Origin: Magnaporthiopsis rhizophila
Taxonomy: Eukaryota; Ascomycota; Sordariomycetes; Magnaporthales; Magnaporthaceae
Direction: 5' to 3'
Assembly: GCA_003049465.1 (NCBI GenBank)
Contig: PYSS01000036.1
Span: 62,001 to 126,000 of the forward strand
Length of the DNA: 64,000 nucleotides
In this document: positions 20,201 to 31,441 of the stretch, one piece after another
Position numbering within the stretch: the first letter of the stretch is position 1
Layout: each line of letters begins with the position of its first letter
The notes under the pieces: generated by a model
The model's database searches: none
Seen by the model: the letters and a program-made list of their open reading frames with translations, nothing else
What the model was told of the DNA's origin: nothing
Made by a program: the position numbers and the translations under genes

Positions 20201-22476
20201 GAGGCCCGAAAAAGGTACCAGCGCAGTCGCGGAATGTTGGCAAGCGAGCGTCACTCTGCTGCACAGACATGGAAGCGAAGGCCACCCAGCTGTTGCAACC
20301 TCGTCTCGGTTCACCATAGAGTGGACTGCTCCCCGTGCGTGCGGAGCTGAAATTTCCGAATGCTGGAGGATCGACCAAAGGCTTGGCTTCCTTCTCCTTT
20401 AGCTTATTCCTTCCAATGTGACATTCTCCCATTTTGATTTTTTTTTTTTTTTTTTTTTCTCTTTCTATTTCATTCTATCATTTTTATTCCATGTTCTTCC
20501 ATTTCACATCCTAGCGCCGCACATTGCCCGACCGCTCGTCCCCTCAACCAACTTTCCGTCCAGCTGGCGTCATATCGTCATGCATGCAAACTGGGAAATG
20601 AAGCACGTTCCATGTGAATTGTGTGAATTGGGGCCTACCGGGGCCATCCTGACACGCCAAACCCAGCCGCCCCAACGAAGAAAGAAAGAAGAAGAAAAAA
20701 CGCCTCACGGCAAACATGCCCAAAAGCAACTCGGCGTAAAGACCCTAACCGCCCATCTGGGCCCCGAAGCCGCTCTCACCCGTGCGCCGCCCTCCACTTC
20801 TGCCAGGGGCTCGCTTTGCAAGGAGGGCCTTGGTGATCAAAATTGCGTTTCACCAGCCCGAGCCAAGAGCCGACGGGCGGGTCAGAGCTCCACAAGACCT
20901 GGCGGAGGGGTCTCTTGAATCCAGGCTCGTCTTCCCGCAGATTATGTTATCCCGAACATCCTTGATGTGGCAGCCTTCTTCAATCTGGATGACGAATAAC
21001 CATGCATCGAAATACCTTGCAACGCAGTCTCGTCGAGCACTGCACGCAACGATCTTTTGTTGATCGGGGCCCAGACCCAGCTAGTCTCGGCTGCTTGTGC
21101 CGTGATGGCCTACTTAGCCATAAACTCAGCCTCCCTCCGGACAACGCCGGGGAAACGACAAGCCTTACACCGGGGACCCTGCCGACGATCATAATGCAAA
21201 ACAAAAGCTCTCGGTGCCTCGTCCATTTGCGCGCGCACTGCTCGCACACAATGTCGAGAGTTTAAGCCCTTATTCCCTTGCTCTCTCTTCCGATCTTGGT
21301 AGCCCCTGCCGGCCGGCCCGCGCATCTGGCTGAGCCACCATCGTCCCCCTGTACCGGCATGTGCATACATAGAGCTAGGCTGAACGACGGACAGATCGGG
21401 AAGAGGGGGTAAAGATCAGCCATTGCTGCCAACAGACATGTGCAAAACACCGCAGTGCAAGTTTGACGATCGCCTCGCATTTCCATGTACGCGCTTGCTT
21501 TATCTACAGCGCATGAACCTGGAACGTACATAGCCTCCCCCTTTCCGAGAACTGTGCCACGATCCGCGCCAAGACGATCCCTGTTTGTATGTATGCCGTT
21601 TGCGCCCCGTCTTGCAATTCTGAGCATGGATGGAGTCGTTGGTGCGGCACGTCAGCTCACGTCGCACTAGTGACAGACCCTAAGGAAGCGCCGTTTGGCA
21701 GATGCCAAGTCCCCTGGTGTCGGTAATTGCTTTTCATACGTGCATGTTCACATGCAGCCCAGCTCATTTCCGTCATGTACAACACTGTGGACAGTTTGCC
21801 ACTGCATACCTAATAAGCAGCACGTGACCAAGGATTCCTTGTAGATTTGGGTTTGAAAATCTGCATCGCTAAACGTACGGGAGTTGATGCGACGGGCCGG
21901 ATAGTTTGAAAACATACAATTCCCTTGGGTGGCCTTTCAATTCGCGTATGGTTATTATTATAGACCACCTCCACCTGGCTACCAAGCTGCGTGGTTGTCT
22001 ACCATCTCCATTTTGATATTCCGTCCTTCAGTGAATCATGCCAGATTATGGTAGGCGAAACAAGCGCCTTTGCAGTGTCGAATTATTGCCTCGAAATGCT
22101 AAGCAAGTGTGCGGGTATGACTTTTATATGTGGGATGCCCGGTTGATGGGCGAGTTCCCTCGAGGTCACCGGACTTTTCTGTAATCCCTCCGATATGTTG
22201 AATCCCCTTTCGCCGTTGTTAAAACCGCTCCCAACCACCAAAACACCGATTCCCGGAGACCTCTACTTTTTCGTCCCATAGATTTGACCAACGATAGTCC
22301 CAAAGATGAACTGGATAAACGCCGCTGTTGAAGTCGTTCACCGAAATCCCAAAAAGAAGTCATGACAAAGAAGGTGAAATAAGGGCATGGTATCTCGCCC
22401 CAAAAAGAAAAACCGAAAGGTCTCCACTCACGAAGAGAAGAATGATGGGTCGGGCACTTCAACCAAGTTCTCTTGT
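17208..22476. other. Long stretch without a supportable gene
   Basis: 5.3 kb. The part next to 17207 is the promoter of the secreted protein gene. A C/T-rich leader-like block at 19190-19345 precedes an ATG at 19350 (64-codon ORF). A second ATG at 19664 opens 27 codons that end exactly at a strong donor (gtgagt, 19744). I could not find a partner exon for either. T runs of 23 nt (19886-19908) and 21 nt (20438-20458) occur. Frames such as 17878-18648 and 17591-18298 have no motifs. Possible contents are a non-coding transcript or a gene with many small exons. Confidence 0.5.
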
Positions 22477-24969
22477 TTACTTGGAGTACTTGGCGCGGAA
22501 GTACTTGGCGGCGTTGACCATGTTGGTCAGCGCCTCCTTGGTCTCCTTCCACTGGCGGGTCTTGAGACCGCAGTCAGGGTCGATCCAGAGCTGCTCCGGC
22601 TTGAGGTACTGGAGCATCTCCTCGATGCGGTCCTTGATCTCCTGCTCGCTGGGGACACGCGGAGAGTGGATGTCGTACACACCCGGGCCGATGTGGCGAG
22701 GGTAGGCCTCCTCGACAAAGACCTTGAGCAGCTTGGCGTCCGACTTACTGTTCTCGATAGACAGAACATCGGCGTCGAGGGCAGCGATGGCGTGGAAGAA
22801 GTCCTGGAACTCTGAGTAGCAGAAGTGCGAGTGAATCTGAGTCGGGTCCTCGACACCGCAGGTTGACAGCTTGAAGGCCTTGACAGCCCACTTGAGGTAG
22901 GCATCACGCTCCTTGCCAGAGCGCAGCGGCAGACCCTCACGCAGGGCCGGCTCGTCAACCTGGATGACGTCGATGCCGGCCTTCTCGAGGTCAACAACCT
23001 CATCGCGCAGAGCCAGGGCGAGCTGCTCGGCCTGGACCGACTGGTGGACGTCGTCACGGGGGAACGACCACCGCAGGCACGTGACGGGGCCAGTCAGCAT
23101 GCCCTTCATGGGCTTCTTTGAGCAGCTAACAGCGTACTTGCTCTCCTTCACAGTCATGGGAGCCGGGCGAGAGATGTCGCCGACGATGATGGGAGGTCGC
23201 ACGCAGCGCGAGCCGTAGCTCTGCACCCAGGCGTGGGTGGTGAAGGCATATCCGTTGAGGCGTTCGCCAAAGAACTGCACCATGTCGTTGCGCTCGGGCT
23301 CGCCGTGCACAAAGACGTCCAAGCCCAGCTCCTCCTGGATCTTGACGTTGTTCTCGATCTCCTCCTCGATGAACTTGTCATACTGCTCAGCCGAGATCTC
23401 CTTCTTGGTGAGCTTGGCACGCTGAGCACGGATCGTTGTGGTCTGGGGGAACGAGCCGATGGTGGTGGTGGGGAACAGAGGCAGGTTCAGCTTCTTCTGC
23501 TGCGCCGCAATGCGGACGGGGAACTCCGACTTGCGGTTGTAGTCGGACTCGACGATCTTGGATTGCCTCTCCTTCACCTTGGGGTCGTTGGTGCGGGCCG
23601 AGGTGGCACGGGCCTGCATCGACTTGGCGTTGGCCTCAAGCTGCTCGCGGACCGACGTAGGGCCGTCGGTCACGGCCTTGGCGATGATGGCAACCTCGAC
23701 AGCCTTCTCCGAGGCGAACGAGAACCAGTCAAGGATCTCGGCGTCGAGCTTCTTCTCACTAGCCAGGGTATGGGGGGTGTGCAGGAGAGAGCTCGAGGTG
23801 GCGACAATGACACGCTCCTTGCCGAGCTTCTGGATGGCGCTCTCAACGGTCTCGATGGCGCGCTTGAAGTTGGTCTTCCAAATGTTGCGACCGTCAACGA
23901 CGCCAGCAGAAAGGATGGTCTTGGGGCCGAGGGCACCGGCGACGGCGTCCAGCTGCTCGGGGTTGCGGACAAGGTCGATGTGGACGGCGTAGATGTCCTT
24001 GGGGACGGCCTCGAGGTTGTGGACAATGTCGCCAAAGTAGGTGGCAAAGACCAGCTTGGGGATCTTGTCGCCAAGGCTGGCAAACTTCTCGTACGTGGGC
24101 TTGAAGGCAGCCTTGGCCTTGGCGGGCAGGTCGAAGACGAGGACGGGCTCGTCGATCTGGACCGTCTCGGCGCCGGCGGCCTTGAGCTGGGTGAGGAGCT
24201 CTTCGTAGACGGGGACCAGCTTGTCAAGCAGGTCGATAGGGTCAACGGTCTGGTCACGGTCGGCCTTGGCCAGGTGAAGGAAGGAGACGGGTCCAACCAG
24301 GACAGGGCGGGTGGCGATGCCAGCCTCCTTGGCCTCCTTGAACTCAGCAACGGCCTTGGGGCTGGCCGCCAGCTTGAAGGTCTGGTTGTTCTGCAGTGTC
24401 GGCTTGACGTAGTGGTAGTTGGAGTCAAACCACTTGACCATCTCCAAGCTGGGGACATCGACACCGTCCTTCTGGTGACCACGGCCCATGGCGAAGTACT
24501 CGTCGACGGGATTCAGCTTGGAGCTGGAGTAGCGGTCGGGGACGGCCTGTTCATTAGGTCGATTGCATTAGCGTCACCGAACTGGGAAACCGCCAGGGCC
24601 GGCTCTGGCGGTATTGGAAGAGATAACTTTTCTTTTGGGAATGAACTGGTACTCACACCAAAGTCCTGAATGTGGGAAAGAACCTGATCGTACAGGGCAA
24701 AGTCGTTGCTGGGGATGATGTCGACGCCGGCATCCTTTTGGATCTTCCAGTGTGCGAGCCTCAGCCTCTTGGCCTCGGCCAGGAGCTCATCCTGGGAGAT
24801 CTTGCCGCCCCAGTCTGGAGTTGGCGTCAGCAATGTGTCCGAGCTCGGAGACCGCGCTTGGCAAGCGATTGCGGATGGTGAACCTCTCAAACGTACAGGC
24901 TTCCGTGGCCTTCTTCAGGTCACGGTTGACGCCCATGCGAGGGAAACCGAGGATGGCTGACTGAACCAT
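22477..24969 (-). CDS. MET6: Cobalamin-independent methionine synthase
   Basis: 5-methyltetrahydropteroyltriglutamate-homocysteine methyltransferase; transfers the methyl group from methyl-THF-Glu(n) to homocysteine in the cytosol. Three exons: 24969..24897, 24814..24657 and 24546..22477, with introns of 82 nt (gtacgt, phase 1) and 110 nt (gtgagt, phase 0). The joins read KATEA-Y-WGGKISQ and HIQDFG-AVPDRYSSS, which match the family. The product is 766 aa, normal length. The N-terminus MVQSAILGFPRMGVNRDLKK is the tetrahydrofolate-binding start of the first barrel. The C-terminal barrel has the zinc ligands in HSHFCYSEF (His and Cys) and the late Cys in PDCGLKTR, plus QVDEPALREGLP for homocysteine binding. 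The C-terminus FRAKYSK is typical. Start chosen by homology. Confidence 0.97.
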
Positions 24970-26823
24970 ACTGGGCAGTTTTGTTGTCCAGCAACTTGTC
25001 GATTTCTGAGGCTGCTGTCAGTAAGATGAAGCTGACGAGCGGGTGGACAGCAGTTGGGCTGTAGAAGAACACGGGTCTCTGGCGGGGAATCACGTACATG
25101 GCGTTGTCTATGTGTTCAGTCTCCTCGGGCGGGGTGGGATGATGTAGGAAGGGATGGAAAACAAGGAGAAAAAAGAGAGGGAGAGCTGAGGGACACGAGA
25201 AGAAACGCGGGAAGATGAGAGGATTGGGATCGAGGCGGGACCTAAGGGCAGTTTTGTATCACAGCAGGTAGAGAAAAGAGTGGGACACGGACAGACTTGG
25301 TGTCCCAACCCTACGTCTCCTAGCTTTACTAAGTCAGGTAGCAGCAGGCGTGGCTAGGATGGATGGCGAAGGCCGGAAAAGAAAGCGGTGTACGACTAAA
25401 GAATTGGATGACCGAGGGCTGTAATGGTTGGGCCCGAAACTGGACGACTTAGCGACCAGGGGAGCTTTGGGAGAAGGTGGGATGGTGCTGGCTGCGAGGG
25501 GTCCGAAGGCGGGGCGGGGCGGGGCATCCTGTGTTTCCACGGATGGCGGGCGAGAATTAAGCTCAGTCAGTGAAGATCGCTTAATATTTCCTCGCTTACT
25601 TTCCCTTTTTCATCTTTTTTTTTTTTTTTTTTTTTCATCTTTTTTCTTTTTCTGCCCCTCACCAGCTTCTTTGGTTCCAGGTGTGCTACGTGGTGGGGCA
25701 GGGTCCAGTTTGATGGCCTAGACGTTTCTCGCCTCAGGTAAACTTTGACTTGGAGGGGTTATGGCGTCAATGCCCAATGGCTGACCGTGCTAGCTTCGTG
25801 CTGCTTTTTTTTCGCCGCGGAATCCGAAGAGTGACTTGCGGGGAAAACGTGTGCGCAGGAAAAACCCGATTTTATCTAGCAGTCCAGCATCTCCCTGGTA
25901 CAGGCACGGGGTAGGGATGCATTGCTGCATAACGCTACATACACCGGCAAACGCGGCCAAACAAAGTTCTGGCAGCGCTGGTAATTGCAGACCCCATACT
26001 CCGACCATATCCTGTAGGTCTGCTTTCCTGTTTCCAAGGTGCTTTCTGTTTCTTCTGTCCTTTCTCCTGCTTCTTATAGCTTTTATATTGCCTATGAGCT
26101 TCGTAATTCTGCAGTTGGTGTTCATCCGGACTACAGATGCATCCACAAATTGCCCACCCACCACCGGACCTCCAATGTTGAGGTTGGCCGGGGGCACGGC
26201 CCAGTCCGGAGTTGGGGATCCAATACAAATACGACGTAGTACCGGTGGGGCTGCAGTAATCGGCAAGACACCACCCAGCTGCTTCGCTTCTGTGTTTATG
26301 GTTCTGACTGCCCGAGTCAAGGCTCCTCAACCCTCCACCCATAATTGGCGCATTTTCGTGCTGGCTGGGATAGGAGAAAAAGTGAAGGTTGGATCCCCGC
26401 ATGCTCCACGCAGCTACCGTGGAAGGCAAGTGTGTGGCTGTTAAGGGGCCCGCTGGCGGGGTTACCTGCGGTCTCTTTTGAGGCACCACCAGGATCAGTG
26501 TGAGAGTGAGGCGAGACGCCCATTGTATCTGTCAAGCCATAGATTGCTGCAGCGCCAAGGCCCCAAGGTGCTGCGATGCAAGGCCTGACGTGGTGCCACC
26601 GGCCTCAACAGAAAAGACGCGTCCTCGGCCGAAGCGCACCTCGGGCAATATTCGTTTGTCCATGCACATCCCGATCGTGCCATCCAGGCTCCCCGCCCGA
26701 GCTCCCAAGTCGTCAAGACATATATACACTCGTAGACGATCATTTCCAGTCATCATGCGGATATACAAACAAAGTACAGCAAGAACAAGAGAAATCCAAC
26801 GAAGCTTGCAATCTGTATGTGTT
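24970..26823. other. Intergenic region upstream of MET6
   Basis: 1.85 kb between MET6 (-) and the 3' end of the CENP-Q gene (-). It includes a 21-nt T run (25615-25635) and CT-rich tracts. The opposing frames at 25836-26444 (+) and 25935-26489 (-) overlap and show no motif, so I treat them as chance. The first ~350 bases (24970-25320) likely hold the MET6 leader and promoter. Confidence 0.55.
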
Positions 26824-28791
26824 CTAACCGAGCAGAACAGCATCACACTGGCCCGAATCCAAATGCCGCAGCAACACCTCCTGGAGGGCCGCTTTGCTTT
26901 TCGTCATAGCTGGTACGAGAGATCCGACCTGCTGCAGGTTGCCCCTCATGCTCTCCAGGTGGCTGCTCATCTGTTGCGAGAGCCTGAGAAGTTCATCGTC
27001 ATCCAGATCCTGCATGGCTGTCAGTATATCAACTGTCGACACGTGTGAAGAGTGGGATGGCGCTGCAGCACCAACCTTGTAAATGCTGCCTGTCTGTCTC
27101 TCGGCCAAGATCAGGCCTCGGTCGTCATTGAACAGACTATTGACAGGAGGCTCGCGGCCTTGAACTTCCGGCGCTAATACGTGGGACGATCTCAGGGTCT
27201 TCTTCCATTCCCGCGCCTCGTCTCTCGCATTCGTCTCCAGCTTCCGTAGGGTCCTGTAATCTTTCTCCAGCAGCCGCTCCTCCTTCTCTACCTCCGCCTT
27301 GAGCAGCTCCACGGCATGGAGAGAAGGGTTGAGCTGATCCTCGAGCGCCTGCGCTGCGTCTACGGCCCGCTCGTAATCCAGCTCCACCTCGTGGCCGGAC
27401 CTGAGCTGGCCTGCTGACGAGGAGGTGCCACGGCCAACCCCGCCTCCGCCGGCGAGCGTGGGTGGTGGAAACGGCAGACCTCTCCCCAGTTTTCTTTGGA
27501 TCCTGCCGCACACAGCCGAGAGAATGGAGGAGGCGGCCTCTTGGCGTTTCTGAGTGTCGCGGAGATGGTACAGGACGGGGCGCTGTGCGTCGAGCAATAT
27601 GGCTCTCACGGCATCGATGGAAGCCGCGTCAAGCGGGCCCCATTTGGCGGCGATCTTCGCTCGTGGCACCAGCTGTATGCGCTCTTGGATGTACTGGTAC
27701 TTGGAGTCAAATGTCGGCCCTGGGTGCCCGCCAGCTGCCTCTTCAGCTGCGTCCGCGGCTGGAGTTGATGGCCTCTTTTTCCTGGGACGGGGAGCGGCTT
27801 CTGGCTCTGCGTCTGTCTCCGCCGTTCTTTGTTCCAGCTCCTGGCTGCCTGCAGCCTCTGGTTCTGATGGACGCTGGCGCCTGCGCATGGGCTGTCCGTC
27901 TGGTGCGGTCCCCGTCTCTCCACCTGCTGCTGATCTCTCTGCTCTTGACGCTTTGGGTGGCTCCCCGACCTGCTGTCCGATCAAGGATGGACGCCCACGT
28001 TTCTTCTTTGGACCATTTTGTGGTCCGGGGGGTGTGCGTGTCTGGTTCTGGGTCTCTTGTATAGATAGGCTGGTGAGAGAGGGCCGGCCGCGCTTCCTCT
28101 TAGGGGCGCCTGCCGCCTTGGCGGAAGATGACTCGGCAAGATTCTCTGATCCAGAGGCGGAGGGGTTGACGCTTAGGGTGTGAGACGACCTCTTAGATCG
28201 CCTGGCAGGGGCCTCGGCATTTTCAGCCCCTTGCGAAACCTCCCCCCTCTTCTGTGTCACCGCTGACGCCTTCTTCCTGCCCCGTGGCTTTCCCGCGCGG
28301 GGCCCATCGTCCGACTCGTTCGCATCTGCCGGGGGAGGGTCTGGCTCGGGGTTCGGCTCGGTTTCGGCGGCGGCGGCGGTAGCGGCGGGTTTCGCTGACG
28401 GTCTGCCTCTTCTTTTTGGCGCAGTAGCAACAGCAGGGTCGACATGATCCTCCACAGCAGGCGCGGCGCGAGCCGGCCTACCCCTCTTCTTCGGCCCAGG
28501 GGCGCTGTCGCCTGCGCCGTCCTCGGGGGCAGTATCCGCTGTCTCGTTGGGACGACGCCGCTTGCGCGAGCGCAGCGTGACTTCAGATTCTATTTCGGCA
28601 GCAGCGGCCGGCGCAGTGGTGGGCTGGCGCTTCATCGCGCGCCGAGCTCGAGCAATCGACGCGTCTGCGACATCTTGCGACGCGTCTGGCGACTCGCGGT
28701 TGCGCTTCTGAGCTCGCGAAGCTGGAGGCTGGGCGGTTAAAGATTAGAAAAAGCAACAGGGCAAGAGAGAAATGATATTTCAACTTACCAT
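26824..28791 (-). CDS. CENP-Q homologue (Fta7/Okp1-type inner kinetochore protein) with AT-hooks
   Basis: CENP-Q is a subunit of the CCAN/Ctf19 inner kinetochore (COMA core with CENP-U, -P, -O). The conserved region starts near residue 344 (KYQYIQERIQLVPRAKIAAKWGPL) and runs through DAQRPVLYHLRDT, RKLGRGLPFPPP, VELDYERAVDAAQALEDQL and a coiled coil (EVEKEERLLEKDYRTLRKLE), the pattern of fungal CENP-Q. Before it is a ~300-residue disordered basic region with five AT-hook-like motifs near residues 83, 108, 150, 214 and 245. A 60-nt intron (28788..28729, gtaagt, CTAAT branch, cag) puts ATG at 28791..28789 directly in frame with the exon from 28728 (MPPASRAQKRN); the frame is also open from the next ATG at 28635. 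The product is 635 aa. The family call is from motif recognition only; the first exon is inferred. Confidence 0.8.
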
Positions 28792-29441
28792 TACAGAAAA
28801 AGCACTTCGAGGCTCGAATATGCCATGTGTGAACGGCAATCGAACAGTAACTGCATGGCGACTCCTTGAACCGCGACCTCTCTTCGCGCCAACCTGCAGC
28901 TGGTTCCCACTTTAAAGCGGGGCGATCCGACAGTTGCATTGGATCGCGCAACTTCAGTTCTGAAGCTATGGCCACAAATGTGGCGTCTATGGCTGGTGAG
29001 ACCCTGTGATTCGCATCTCCCCGGGTGGCCCACTCCGCCGCATTGTTGGGGTTGAGTCTGCAGTCGCGCTGTTCATTTCTTTCCAACAGCTCTCCTAATT
29101 TCCCGGAGTTTCTGTCAGGAGCCTGGTGATTGTGCCGCTCACAGCCGCAGTTTTCTTGGTTCTTTGGGATCCTTTAATCGCATTGTCCTTGGATCTTCGT
29201 TTGTCTCACACGGGCTAGACGGAGGCCGGGCTAGGGTGGTTGCACCGCGTGGCCCCTGGATCTGCTAGGCACCACTGCCCTTGCCGAGCTGCTAGCAGCT
29301 GAACCCCGAACCCCTCACGCCTCCTTACATCATCCGCGGGCTGCTTTTTGAACTCGGACAGTCGAATCCCCTCGGCTCGGACACTCCATCTGCCCAGCGA
29401 TCCCCATTTTCGGTCCATCTTGTCCCGCCAGTCGATTCAAC
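28792..29441. promoter_or_regulatory. Bidirectional region between CENP-Q and thioredoxin-like genes
   Basis: 650 bp between divergently transcribed genes. The open frame here (28793-29086, -) has a CxxC...CxxC look but is out of phase with the spliced CENP-Q frame. No TATA element stands out. Confidence 0.5.
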
Positions 29442-30464
29442 ATGCGCCTCTCCGCATCCCTCGCGCTGGCGCTCCCAGTGCTCGGCGTCTCGGCCGAGGG
29501 CGCCTTTGACCAGTACAAGGCTAAGTTCCAGAACTTCCTCGGTCAATTCGGCGCTTCCATTCCAGGCTCCGCCCCGGCGGCCGAGACGGTGCCGCCGAAA
29601 GACACCAAAGCTGCACCCAAGGAGGCCGTTCCTGCGAAGCCTATCGAGGTCTTCACCATGGAGAACTGGAAGGATACGTTGTACGGGCCGGTTAAGCCCG
29701 AGGCGCTGGAGCCCGAAGAGTGGTGGGTGATGGTCACTGGGCGTAACAAGACCTGCTGGGGTACGTAGCGCCTGAGATCCTTATTCGTCATTTCCCCTAG
29801 TAGCATGCTACCTTCTCCTAGGGATACATCCGCTGACCAGTATCTTCGTCGTCCAGGCCGATGCGAACAGGCCGAGGCTGCATGGAACGAGACCGCACCC
29901 AAGATTGCCGCCCTCGCCAATTCGCCGCACCTTGGCTTTCTCAACTGCGAGGACAATGCGTTGCTGTGCACCGTATGGTCGTGCTCAGCGCCGTCGATCT
30001 GGACCTTCAAAATGCTGCCGGCCCCCGCCCCGGTCGAGATCGTCATCAAGCGTCTATCCCACAACACCACCACTCCCCGGACCATCATGGACCTCTACGA
30101 GGAGGGATACGTCAAGGGAAACAAGGAGGGCTGGAAGGTGAACGAGAGCGTGTTCCATCCCTTCAACGGCAAGTTTGCCGAGCTCGGCCTCAGCGTCCCG
30201 TTCGCCTATGTCATCTGGTTCTTTACAGTTGTACCCAACTGGGCCGTGATGCTGGTTGTGTCCTTCATCAGCCGCAGCATGATGTGAGTTGCAGTAGCCT
30301 TCCTCACTGCACCTAGCGATTTATTGCCGATGACTGGCTTGGCTTTGTGGTGGACCTTTATTGACTGACTCTTGGCGGACAGGAACCGCCGTATGCAACC
30401 GCCCCCGGCAGCCCAGGCCGCCCGCCGAGGTGCTCCCGCGGGAGATGCGGCCGGCCCCAGGTAA
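29442..30464 (+). CDS. Secretory-pathway membrane protein with a thioredoxin-like domain (275 aa)
   Basis: Three exons: 29442..29760, 29857..30283 and 30383..30464 (introns of 96 nt, gtacgt, phase 1; and 99 nt, gtgagt, phase 2). The protein has a signal peptide (MRLSASLALALPVLGVSA), a linker, then a thioredoxin-like core: WWVMVTGRNKTCWGRCEQAE in the position of the active-site strand and loop, LNCEDNALLCTVWSC, and a cis-Pro-like SAPSIWTF. A transmembrane helix near residues 225-250 (FAYVIWFFTVVPNWAVMLVV) is followed by a short basic cytosolic tail. This resembles ER-resident TMX-type proteins, but the usual CxxC is replaced by CWGRC. The last codon AGG is followed by TAA, which overlaps a gtaagc donor-like site at 30461, so a further exon is possible. 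Function not assigned. Confidence 0.85.
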
Positions 30465-30809
30465 GCTATGGCGCCAAGTGGTGAGCTAGTCCCATGGCGC
30501 CTGTGACACCTCGTTCGTATGGCTGTAATACGGCCTAGTGTTGCGTAGGTGTGAGCGTTGGGGTACACGGGTTTGCCCGTGCGGCCGGTTGGGGTTTTCA
30601 TTTTTTATTTTGGATATCATTTAAGGCGAGGCAACTCCGGCTGGGCGGTATGGGCATGTGCAGGCTGGCTAGACCCGGTGTCTAGCATATGACTCTATGG
30701 GCTTGTTTCTTGCTCTGTTGGTCACTTAGTAATAGGTTATTGCTCGACGAGAACATTTCAACTGTTGAGGGCGGAACGAATGGCACGACGATTTTTGGGC
30801 TATTTTGAT
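30465..30809. other. Convergent 3' flanks
   Basis: 345 bp between convergent stop codons. Nothing beyond an A/T-rich segment around 30600-30620. Confidence 0.55.
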
Positions 30810-31441
30810 TCAGGGCTTCTTTTCGCAGATGGCTTGCAGGTTCCGCAGGCCATCTAGGACCTGCTCCGATAGCCTGGGGTTGGCAAGACGGCCGTAGCGG
30901 AGATCGCTGAGGTCGCCGACCGTCTGCTGGATAGACTGGAGTACCTCGGCCTCTTCGTCTTGGAGATCCTGGATCTGGCGCTCAAGAGCGGTGGTAGCAG
31001 CTTCCATGTCGGTTACGACAGAGCTGAGAGTATGGGGTGATGGCTCGGCCTTTCCATTGGCTTCCGAGGCCAGCAGCTAATAAGGGGCGACTGTTAACAA
31101 CCTGCGCACGCAGACAGAGAGAGGAAGAGAGAGGCTCTCACAACTTTTTCGACCTCATCCTCCGGGTCGACCTCGTCGGCCGCAGCGCCCAGCTTTATGC
31201 GGGCGACCTGGCGGCGGATGGCCCTAGCGTGCCGGCCGGCCTCGACATCGATGTTGTCGGCAACGTCATCGACGATGCTGTTGCGCTGGCGCTGCAGATC
31301 CCGGTAAAGCGTGCGCACCTGGGGCGACGAACGCTGTCCCGGCGGGAAGAAGGACCTGAACTCGTCGAGCGAGACGATGGTGGGGAGCTGGGCGGGGACG
31401 AGGAGGTAGTTGCTCAGGATTGTTGATTCGGTGGGCACCAT
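30810..31441 (-). CDS. NKP2: Kinetochore protein of the Cnl2/Nkp2 family
   Basis: Nkp2/Cnl2 is a non-essential CCAN/Ctf19 subunit that forms a heterodimer with Nkp1 and binds the COMA complex. Two exons: 31441..31142 and 31076..30810, split by a 65-nt intron (gtgaga donor, ttattag acceptor, phase 0). The join reads VEKV-LLASEANGK. The product is 188 aa, the usual length. The N-terminus VPTESTILSNYLLVPAQLPTI and FFPPGQRSSPQVRTLYRDLQ are family signatures; the second exon is an alpha-helical coiled coil (ALERQIQDLQDEEAEVLQSI) ending with SDLRYGRLANPRLSEQVLDGL. It lies 2 kb from the CENP-Q gene and divergent from EAF3, 572 bp away. Confidence 0.92.

Noticed and set aside
28789..29086. Cys-rich frame with CSYC...CFFC that could be a zinc-finger exon fused to CENP-Q
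   Set aside because: Its reading phase at the gtaagt donor is 1, whereas the CENP-Q exon needs phase 0; joining would put CENP-Q out of frame. The ATG-ending phase fits exactly, so the Cys pattern is chance.
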